Shown here piece by piece: positions 1-6,592 of a stretch of DNA of 64,000 nt. The stretch spans positions 248,001 through 312,000 of the forward strand of contig JAGDZR010000003.1 of NCBI GenBank assembly GCA_049115695.1, given 5' to 3'. How positions within the stretch are numbered: the stretch's first letter is position 1; each line of letters starts with the position of its first letter. The DNA comes from JAGDZR01 sp049115695 (GTDB lineage: Bacteria; Bacteroidota; Bacteroidia; Cytophagales; Cyclobacteriaceae). The notes under the pieces were generated by a model that saw only the letters and a program-made list of their open reading frames with translations, did no database searches and was not told the DNA's origin. The position numbers were made by a program, and so were the translations under genes.

Positions 1-393
1 ATATTTAGTTCTATCAGAAAGCAGATTGGCTTTGTCCTGAACAGTATATTTTAAAATGGATTTGACTTTGTCAATCGCTTCCGAATAATCCTTTACAAAA
101 GAGGAGTCCTTGTTTTTCAACACCAGTTGTTCGGCCAATATCAAGGCGTTGGCCTGTTTTTCGGTAAACATAATGGGCGGAATTCTATAACCTTCCATTA
201 AGGCATACCCTTTTCCTTCCTCCGTCAAAATAGGGACACCAGCTTGCTGAAGTACCTTTATGTCGCGGTAAACAGTCCGCTTACTGATATCAAATTTTTC
301 TGCAAGATAGGCTGCAGTCAGACTCCTTTTGGCTTGCAGCTGTGTTAAGATGGCAGTCAGCCTTGAAATTCTCTTGATGTCATCTCCGTCCAT
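1..393 (-). CDS. WYL/DeoR-type HTH regulator (C-terminus outside window)
   Basis: The reverse strand from an ATG at 393 stays open to the window edge, giving 131 codons of an N-terminal part. The protein starts MDGDDIKRISRLTAIL and has a winged helix-turn-helix of the HTH_11 type (about residues 8-60, with SKRTVYRDIKVLQQAG as recognition region). The stretch YALMEGYRIPPIMFTEKQA is typical of the linker before a WYL sensor domain in YafY-like regulators. The WYL domain itself is beyond the window. It is probably a ligand-sensing transcription factor; its target is unknown. The downstream gene lies outside the window. Confidence 0.85.
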   Translation of the reverse strand, partial: MDGDDIKRISRLTAILTQLQAKRSLTAAYLAEKFDISKRTVYRDIKVLQQAGVPILTEEGKGYALMEGYRIPPIMFTEKQANALILAEQLVLKNKDSSFVKDYSEAIDKVKSILKYTVQDKANLLSDRTKY

Positions 394-535
394 TAAGAAG
401 CTTTTGTTGTTGTGGATTGCTATGATCAGCCAGTTCCGGGATCATTTGTTTATGTAATTAAAAGTATCCGATTCAATTGCTCTTTCCAAGCCCTTGATCT
501 CTGTTGAAACTGATCAATGCTAGCGAAAGTTGAAA

Positions 536-1957
536 TTATGCAGTCAGCCTCTTTAACATCCCACTAAACACATATCCATGTAGCGGTAATACCGCATACC
601 AATACAACCTTCCCATTAATCCTTTGGGGCGAAAAGTAGCCGTCTGGACGAGCTGATGTTTATTAATCTTGAGTTCTAACCAAGCTTCTCCAGGGAGTTT
701 CATTTCGGCAAATAGCAATAACCTTCCTTGTTTTCTATTGGCATACAATACTCGCCAAAAATCAACGGTATCACCGACCAATAATTTCGAAGCATTGGTC
801 CTGCCTCTTCTTAAGCCAACACCTCCAAATAATTTATCAAGGACCCCTCTTAATCTCCATAAAAAATTTGCATGGTACCATCCTGTTGACCCTCCAATAT
901 TCCATATGCGCTTGACTACAACATTCGGATTACTAAAGTTTTTAGCACGCTGATCAACGTAACAACCATAAGTGGGGACTTCAATGAAATCGGATATATT
1001 AATATCTATTTCACCACTTACAAAGGAGTCTTTCCAACTTGATACAATCTCATTACTTTCTATTTTCTGAAATGCTCTCTCAAGACTTTGTTCATATGAA
1101 ATTGGTCTGACACCTAGTTTTTTCATCATTTTATCACCTCTGGATATTACTTCAATCTTCATACTATCCACCAGAGCAGATGCCAACTTGAAGGACGTAG
1201 ATGTGACGAAATATAACCAATAGGAGGAGAGTCGAGGGGTCATTACCGGAATCGTGATTATACTCCTTTTCAACTTGCGCAATCTGGCCAGTCCTAGTAA
1301 CATTTGCTTATACGTCAGAACATCCGGCCCACCAATATCGAATGTTTTGTCATAGACCTCAGGATTCAATAAACACCCATTAAGTACCTTTATTACATCA
1401 CTAATGCTAATTGGTTGCGCTTTTGTGTTCAACCATTTAGGTGCTATCATTATCGGAAGTTTTTCGACCAAGTCTCGGATAATTTCAAATGATGCACTTC
1501 CTGAACCAATGATAATGCCTGATCTTACCACGGTCAACTCATAATTGCCTTTTGAGTCAAGTTCTCGCTCAACATTCATTCTTGATTTTAAATGAGTGGA
1601 TAAATTTTTCTCATTCGAAATCCCGCTTAAGTATATCAAATGTTCAAGACGAGTACCTCTCATTGCCTTCTTAAAATTTCTGGCTGAATTGGTTTCCAAC
1701 TCATGGTAATTGGCTGAGTTGGACATGGAATGCACCAGGTAATAGGCTGCAGTAATGTCTGTTGGCAGATTTGCTAAGCTTTTTTGATCCAACAGGTCTC
1801 CTTGATAAACTTCTATCGATTTCTGATTTAGTCCTCCAGGAACACTAAACCTATTCTTATCTCGAACCAGGCAAACTACCTTGTGCCCTTGATTAACAAG
1901 AACAGGAAGGAGTCGCTTTCCGATATAACCATTTGCTCCTGTAAGTAGAATTTTCAT
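536..1957 (-). CDS. SDR-family NAD(P)-binding oxidoreductase with C-terminal DUF2867 (YbjT-like)
   Basis: A 473-residue protein. The N-terminal Rossmann fold has the glycine motif TGANGYIG (residues 6-13), and the AAYYLVHSMS segment is characteristic of the YbjT branch of atypical SDR/NmrA-like epimerases. The SDR part covers about residues 1-300. The C-terminal part (about 320-473, with GGSTGWYHANFLWRLRG) matches DUF2867, a fusion common in Bacteroidota. The substrate is unknown; roles in cofactor-dependent reduction or redox sensing are inferred only from family. It lies 7 bp downstream of the small membrane-protein gene at 1965-2381 on the same strand, so the two are probably cotranscribed. 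Confidence 0.85.
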   Translation of the reverse strand: MKILLTGANGYIGKRLLPVLVNQGHKVVCLVRDKNRFSVPGGLNQKSIEVYQGDLLDQKSLANLPTDITAAYYLVHSMSNSANYHELETNSARNFKKAMRGTRLEHLIYLSGISNEKNLSTHLKSRMNVERELDSKGNYELTVVRSGIIIGSGSASFEIIRDLVEKLPIMIAPKWLNTKAQPISISDVIKVLNGCLLNPEVYDKTFDIGGPDVLTYKQMLLGLARLRKLKRSIITIPVMTPRLSSYWLYFVTSTSFKLASALVDSMKIEVISRGDKMMKKLGVRPISYEQSLERAFQKIESNEIVSSWKDSFVSGEIDINISDFIEVPTYGCYVDQRAKNFSNPNVVVKRIWNIGGSTGWYHANFLWRLRGVLDKLFGGVGLRRGRTNASKLLVGDTVDFWRVLYANRKQGRLLLFAEMKLPGEAWLELKINKHQLVQTATFRPKGLMGRLYWYAVLPLHGYVFSGMLKRLTA

Positions 1958-1964
1958 ATCAGGC

Positions 1965-2381
1965 TTATCTATGTGCTGTAACAGCTATATCCTTTTTTAA
2001 CCACAAGATGGACATGTGCGTAAAAAGTATGCCGCTTGCAATTGATTCCATAAGAATGAGAGCTGAAATATTCCATGAATTCATGTTCATGCCCTGGATT
2101 TCCTCTAACCTTATCTGAATTAAAAAGGAAGGATTCATTGCTATGTACAGGCCAATAAATAAAGCAAATCCTGTTGAGGAAATAATTGTGACAAAAGCTC
2201 CTGTGAAATATCCGTTCAAGAAACTAAATGCTCGTTTGTCAGCATTTTTTAATGATTTGACAGAAGAATAAATACCGGCAAAAAGGATTAAGGCATTAAG
2301 CATTCTCAACTCAATATCATGCACTAAATCTGTTAAAAGCATTACTACAAAATAAGCTATCAAGGAAGCGATGATCAACAC
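1965..2381 (-). CDS. Four-helix membrane protein, DUF4199-like, unclear start
   Basis: A small integral membrane protein with about four hydrophobic segments and the layout of DUF4199 proteins: TM1, an ELR-LNALILFAGIYSSVKS segment, a second hairpin and a final E-x4-SGILFTHMSILWL helix. Family assignment is tentative. The start at 2381 is GTG. The frame stays open about 35 codons further upstream, with plausible coding (a stretch reading RFLNENFEWNILKHG), before a stop, but contains no ATG. Either a non-ATG start is used or the 5' end has been lost. The gene probably shares a transcript with the SDR gene 7 bp downstream. Confidence 0.6.
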   Translation of the reverse strand: MLIIASLIAYFVVMLLTDLVHDIELRMLNALILFAGIYSSVKSLKNADKRAFSFLNGYFTGAFVTIISSTGFALFIGLYIAMNPSFLIQIRLEEIQGMNMNSWNISALILMESIASGILFTHMSILWLKKDIAVTAHR

Positions 2382-2607
2382 GCCATGTTTGAGGATATTC
2401 CATTCGAAATTTTCATTGAGAAATCTTTTGTTGTCCCTAATGGAACTCGAACTGGGGCATATTGTTTACACCCATCCCTGGATCGCCTACTAAACCTAAG
2501 ATGATATGACTGTAATTTGGAATAGATTAATCCTGAATAATGATCTTGTTTGTAGCTAACTAGCATTGAGAGTGGAATGCTAATAAGTCAGATCAATGAA
2601 AAAGATC

Positions 2608-2715
2608 TCATTCCACTTTGTCCGATTTATTCTTGTATTGTTCGTAATTCAATCCGAAAACGACCAGGCTCAGTACTACAATACCTATCATAAATAGTGT
2701 ATGTTCAGAAATCAT
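2608..2715 (-). CDS. Tiny single-TM protein (35 aa)
   Basis: A 35-residue reading frame starting MISEHTLFMIGIVVLSLVV and ending NKSDKVE, with one membrane helix at about residues 8-22. It has an unusually strong ribosome-binding site for this genome (AAGGAGG, about 6 bases before the ATG) and starts inside the stop of the upstream small gene (ATGA overlap at 2712-2715). This overlap and the RBS are the reasons to call it real despite its size. Function unknown; a small regulatory or structural membrane peptide is possible. Confidence 0.6.
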   Translation of the reverse strand: MISEHTLFMIGIVVLSLVVFGLNYEQYKNKSDKVE

Positions 2716-2888
2716 GACTGCCTCCTTTCATTACGTACTAGCTTCATAAATATTGCCAAACAGAGTATAGACGGCACCCAAAGCCCAACAAATAATCCTG
2801 AATCCTTTTGGCCAAAAAACCAAAGATAGACTGACAGAACAAGGGAAATCCCAACAGCCAATAAAATGACTTTATCACCAAGTTTCAT
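2712..2888 (-). CDS. Small two-TM membrane protein (58 aa)
   Basis: A 58-residue reading frame with two hydrophobic helices (about residues 5-24 and 31-49) joined by the short loop GQKDSG and ending in a basic tail, RNERRQS. Its stop overlaps the start of the next small membrane protein by 4 bp (ATGA), so the two are likely translated in a coupled way. No family was recognised. It ends the ordinary chromosomal part; the AT-rich repeat region and defence module begin upstream of it. Confidence 0.55.
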   Translation of the reverse strand: MKLGDKVILLAVGISLVLSVYLWFFGQKDSGLFVGLWVPSILCLAIFMKLVRNERRQS

Positions 2889-2960
2889 CTTATATAAGCT
2901 GGACAGTGCGGTTGGATGGATTTGCTTTTGACATTCATGATCAGGGAATATGTCTTTGCC

Positions 2961-3035
2961 TTAACATAAAATCGGAACCGTTATCGAACTTCTTCGTGAA
3001 GAACTCATCAGTATCGATAACTGATTTTATGCTAA
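2961..3035. repeat. Long imperfect hairpin with TTAACATAA end, left flank of defence module
   Basis: Positions 2961-2973 pair with 3023-3035 (12 of 13 bases), 2980-2987 (GTTATCGA) pairs with 3014-3021, and an apical TTCTTC/GAAGAA stem sits at 2990-3003. The left arm has a six-base bulge (2974-2979, GGAACC) and the right arm one unpaired base. A further TTATGTTAA at 3093-3101 could pair with the same left end. The fold resembles single-strand recombination sites such as integron attC, but no integrase gene is in the window. Confidence 0.6.
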
Positions 3036-3301
3036 ATACTCACTGCGTTCGTATTACGGCAAATCCATAGTATTGTTATATAATGTACTGCGTTATGTTA
3101 ATATAGCTTCGGTTCAGGGTTGGGATTAATAGTTTAGTGTAAAGGCCTTTTTCGTCCTTAGAAGCAGTCACTGCATTTCTTGGTACACACGAGCACTCTT
3201 TTGACATTTTTGGCAGGAGGGAGGATAGAGGGAATGGCAAATGTGTGCGGTATTAGATGCAAATTATTACCAATCATTCTTTTAATTAATATCTCATAAT
3301 T

Positions 3302-3315
3302 TAAGATAAATCTTA
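3302..3315. promoter_or_regulatory. Putative controller-protein operator
   Basis: TAAGAT-AA-ATCTTA is a perfect 6+6 palindrome 40 bp upstream of the Xre gene start. An additional AAGATAA/TTATCTT pair spans 3303-3330. Controller (C) proteins of restriction-modification systems bind such short palindromes in front of their own genes, so autoregulation is a reasonable inference. Confidence 0.45.
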
Positions 3316-3354
3316 CAATTTAGTTATCTTCCATCTTGGTAAAGTTAAGAGCTG

Positions 3355-3552
3355 ATGAATTGTATTAAAGCAGTGCTAGAAGAGAAGGGAATCAAACAGA
3401 AATGGTTAGCTGAAAAACTGGGCAAAAGTTACAATATGACTAACTCATATGTGCAGAACAGAAGTCAGCCAAGTTTAGAAGACCTCAATCGGATAGCCAA
3501 CATCCTTGATGTAGATGTAAAAGAACTAATAGTAAGTAGCAAAAATGTCTAA
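3355..3552 (+). CDS. Xre-family HTH protein, controller-like
   Basis: A 65-residue protein that is essentially one Xre/Cro helix-turn-helix domain (KQKWLAEKLGKSYNMTNSYVQ as the HTH, then PSLEDLNRIANILDVDVKEL). The gene overlaps the methyltransferase start by 8 bp, and size and position match those of controller proteins of restriction-modification operons, which delay restriction until the host is methylated. The palindrome at 3302-3315 is a likely binding site. DNA-binding class is clear; the controller role is inferred from context. Confidence 0.85.
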   Translation: MNCIKAVLEEKGIKQKWLAEKLGKSYNMTNSYVQNRSQPSLEDLNRIANILDVDVKELIVSSKNV

Positions 3553-5104
3553 CGTCCATACAATACCAATTATTGATTTGTTTGCTGGTCCTGGAGGATT
3601 AGGGGAAGGTTTTATGAGCCTGACAGACAATAAAAATAACTCTGTATTTGATATAAAACTATCAATTGAAAAGGACGAAAATGCTCACAAAACGCTAACG
3701 CTAAGAAGTTTTTACAGGCAATTCAAAAAAGTAGCAAAGCCAATTCCAAAGGAATATTATCAGGCAATACGAGAAAAGAACCTTAAAAAGAGAGAGTCTA
3801 TAATCGAAAATATGCTAGATAAATACCCAGAAGGGGTTGAAGCTTGCGAAGAAGCATGTTTAGCTGAATTAGGTTCAGAACAATGGCCTGAAGAACGAAT
3901 TGATAAATTAATAGAAAAAAGGCTCGGGTCTACAAATGAGTGGGTCTTAATAGGAGGTCCTCCGTGCCAGGCCTATTCTAACGTTGGCAGATCACGTGTT
4001 GGTGGAATCGATCCTGATGATCATAGAGTTTACTTGTACAAAGAATACTTAAGAATTATCAAAAAGCATAATCCAGCTGTTTTTGTCATGGAAAATGTCC
4101 AAGGGCTTTTATCAGCCAAGGTTGATGAAGAGAAAGTCTTCGAATGGATGAAAGATGATTTGAAGGTCAATGGTTTGTATGAAATCCATTCATTAGTCAG
4201 ACCTGTTAAAAAGGATAAAGATTTTTTGATTCAAGCAGAACATTATGGAGTTCCGCAAAAAAGGCATAGAGTTATTCTCTTGGGAATAAGAGACGACTTA
4301 AAGCACAAAGGCAAATACCTCAGTAAAAAACCGATTGTCGAATTAGAATCGGTAATTGGAAAACTGCCACCAGTCAGAAGTGGGATCAACCGATCATTTC
4401 ATAAATATCATGAAACTGAGGTTTACAAAAATGGTTCACCAAAGAGGCTTTACAAGAATCTAAGTGATAGTAATGAAAACTGGGTTCAGCTTATTTCTGG
4501 TCAGATTGATAAGCTAAAAAAGTGGGGTGAGATTCCTCTAAATGGGTTGAGTAAAGGTCCAACAAATTACTCAAACGGAATAGGTAGCGAATTTGTAGAA
4601 TGTAACAGCTCAATCGAAAATGACCATCCTTTAGAATCGTGGTACCTAGATTATGAACTAAACGGAATACCAAACCATGAATCCAGAGCTCATCTAACTC
4701 AGGATTTGATGAGATATATGTTTGCCGGGCTATATGTTGAGAAGTTTGGAACATTTCCCCGACTTCCAGACTATGCCAAACACCATGCAGATTTAATCCC
4801 AGATCATGCAAATGTTGAATCAGGAAAGTTTACCGATAGATTTAGAGTTCAGGTAGCAAATAGACCAGCCACTACCGTGACAAGTCACATTTCAAAGGAT
4901 GGGCATTATTTTATTCACTATGATGCGAAACAGTGCAGGAGTCTGACAGTAAGAGAGGCAGCAAGAATTCAGACCTTCCCTGATAACTATCTATTCAGAG
5001 GAAGTAGAACTCAGCAATTTCACCAAGTTGGTAATGCCGTTCCTCCATACTTAGCTTATCAAATTGCTGAAATTGTGAATCAAATCATTAGCAAAAAAGC
5101 ATAA
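3545..5104 (+). CDS. DNA (cytosine-5) methyltransferase
   Basis: A 519-residue C5 methyltransferase that transfers methyl from SAM to cytosine in DNA. Visible motifs: I DLFAGPGGLGEGF (residues 10-22), IV GGPPCQ with the catalytic Cys141, VI ENV, VIII QKRHRVILLG, and X QVGNAVPP near the C-terminus. The target-recognition region lies between VIII and IX (about 270-440). The spacing from motif I to IV is about 120 residues, longer than the usual 60-70, because of a charged helical insertion (about residues 55-130). It is the first large gene of the defence operon, 3 bp upstream of the ATPase gene, and presumably marks self DNA. Confidence 0.93.
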   Translation: MSNVHTIPIIDLFAGPGGLGEGFMSLTDNKNNSVFDIKLSIEKDENAHKTLTLRSFYRQFKKVAKPIPKEYYQAIREKNLKKRESIIENMLDKYPEGVEACEEACLAELGSEQWPEERIDKLIEKRLGSTNEWVLIGGPPCQAYSNVGRSRVGGIDPDDHRVYLYKEYLRIIKKHNPAVFVMENVQGLLSAKVDEEKVFEWMKDDLKVNGLYEIHSLVRPVKKDKDFLIQAEHYGVPQKRHRVILLGIRDDLKHKGKYLSKKPIVELESVIGKLPPVRSGINRSFHKYHETEVYKNGSPKRLYKNLSDSNENWVQLISGQIDKLKKWGEIPLNGLSKGPTNYSNGIGSEFVECNSSIENDHPLESWYLDYELNGIPNHESRAHLTQDLMRYMFAGLYVEKFGTFPRLPDYAKHHADLIPDHANVESGKFTDRFRVQVANRPATTVTSHISKDGHYFIHYDAKQCRSLTVREAARIQTFPDNYLFRGSRTQQFHQVGNAVPPYLAYQIAEIVNQIISKKA

Positions 5105-5107
5105 GAA

Positions 5108-6592
5108 ATGATTCAAGATTTAAAAGAATTTGCTTCAGAAGAAACCCCGCCAAAAGCGGGAGCAATGATCAATACATTTCGAGCATTTGGGTACAATCTT
5201 CAAACTGCTATTGCTGATATTTTGGATAATAGCATTTCAGCCAAAGCTAAAAATGTCTGGATTCAGTATGAATGGAATGGGTCAGATTCGTGGGTTTCAA
5301 TAACAGATGACGGGACTGGAATGAATCTGACTGATTTAGTACAGGCCATGACCCCAGGAAGTAAGGATCCTAATGAAGAAAGAAAAAATGATGATTTAGG
5401 GCGATTTGGTCTTGGATTGAAGACATCATCGTTCTCACAGTGCAAGTCATTGACCGTTCTGACTAAAATGGTTGGTCACAATATTATCAAAAGGTGTTGG
5501 GATTTAGATTTCGTCAATATAACAGGAAAATGGACCCTCTTAAATTATCTTACTAATCCAGAGTTCGAAAATCATCTTAACGAACTTGATCAAGGAACTA
5601 CAGTAATTTGGGAAAAACTGGATCGACTTGTTGGTAATTCTAACCCAACAAATGAAGCAGCAAGAAAGGTCTTTTTGGAAGAGTTCAATCTTGTTGAAGA
5701 ACATTTATCGCTGGTTTTTCATAGATACATTGAACAAAGTAAGCTTTCAATTTGGATGAATGGGAGAAAGATTAGCGCTTGGGATCCATTCATGAAAGAA
5801 AGTGAAGGAGGACAAATTGTTGCAAGAGAATTACTTGAGAGTGATCAGATAACAATTAAGTGTTTTGTATTACCTCACATTTCAAAACTTAGTGAAGAAC
5901 AACGAAAAGCTGCAAAAACAGATGATTGGTATCGACTTCAAGGGTTCTACATATATCGAAATAGTCGGTTGCTTTTGTATGGAGATTGGTTGGGTTTATT
6001 TCAAAAGAATGAGCACTTTAAAAATTCTAGAATCTTGATTGACATTCCTAACAGTTTAGATCATGATTGGAAAATAGATATCAAGAAGGCTACTGCAACG
6101 CCATCTTTGATAGTTAGGAAAGACCTTGTCAGACTTGGTAAGCTAACCAGAAAAGCTGCCGGAGCTATTCATCGTTTCAGAGGAAATCAAATCATTCTTG
6201 ATGATAAAAACAATAGTTTTTCATTTAAGCCTGTTTGGAAAGCCAGAAAGACTCGGGATGACGTGCGACATTATTATATCAATGAAGAACACCCTATTAT
6301 CTCAAAATTACTTTCATCGGAAAAGATAGATAAAAGTGATTTTAATAAGGTTTTAAAACTAATAGGCCAGACTACTCCAGTGGAGTCAATCATTCAATAT
6401 CACAGTGAGGACCCTGAAAGCCATGAACTACGTGATAATGACTCTGATTTGGAAAATGGAACTATAGAATTAGCCAAGATGATGTTTAAATCATTATTAG
6501 CAACAGGTGTTTCTGTAGAAATGGCAAGAAAACAAATATTTAATATCGAACCATTTAATGAGTACCCTCAACTAATTGAATATTTAGTCTAA
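5108..6592 (+). CDS. GHKL-type ATPase (MORC/MutL-like, HATPase_c_3)
   Basis: A 494-residue ATPase of the GHKL superfamily. Bergerat-fold motifs: N-box ADILDNSISA (D40-N41), G1 DDGTGM, and G2 GRFGLGLKTSSFSQ. The residue normally occupied by the catalytic Glu in the N-box appears to be Asp37. The rest (about 200-494) is not recognisable by eye but contains an S5-like region. Such ATPases occur beside methyltransferase, Z1 and nuclease genes in predicted restriction systems, where they are thought to act as ATP-gated DNA clamps or loopers. The stop codon overlaps the next gene's ATG by one base, which supports cotranslation. The role is inferred. Confidence 0.85.
   Translation: MIQDLKEFASEETPPKAGAMINTFRAFGYNLQTAIADILDNSISAKAKNVWIQYEWNGSDSWVSITDDGTGMNLTDLVQAMTPGSKDPNEERKNDDLGRFGLGLKTSSFSQCKSLTVLTKMVGHNIIKRCWDLDFVNITGKWTLLNYLTNPEFENHLNELDQGTTVIWEKLDRLVGNSNPTNEAARKVFLEEFNLVEEHLSLVFHRYIEQSKLSIWMNGRKISAWDPFMKESEGGQIVARELLESDQITIKCFVLPHISKLSEEQRKAAKTDDWYRLQGFYIYRNSRLLLYGDWLGLFQKNEHFKNSRILIDIPNSLDHDWKIDIKKATATPSLIVRKDLVRLGKLTRKAAGAIHRFRGNQIILDDKNNSFSFKPVWKARKTRDDVRHYYINEEHPIISKLLSSEKIDKSDFNKVLKLIGQTTPVESIIQYHSEDPESHELRDNDSDLENGTIELAKMMFKSLLATGVSVEMARKQIFNIEPFNEYPQLIEYLV

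Larger units (their letters stand above)
2889..3354. other. 466-bp non-coding boundary region before the defence operon
   Basis: No convincing gene. It holds a 75-base imperfect hairpin (2961-3035), a second TTATGTTAA motif at 3093-3101 and, just before the Xre gene, a short palindrome (3302-3315). The left half marks the junction between ordinary chromosome and accessory module. Confidence 0.6.

Noticed and set aside
2400..2470. A stretch reading TTCGAGTTCC on the reverse strand, like the T-arm of a tRNA and a possible attachment site.
   Set aside because: The flanking bases do not form a T-stem or acceptor stem, no anticodon arm is found, and no second copy of this sequence appears at the other side of the module.
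2375..2566. 63-codon reverse ORF overlapping the start of the small membrane protein gene.
   Set aside because: Low-complexity basic composition with no homology pattern; the other frame over the same DNA looks more like coding sequence.
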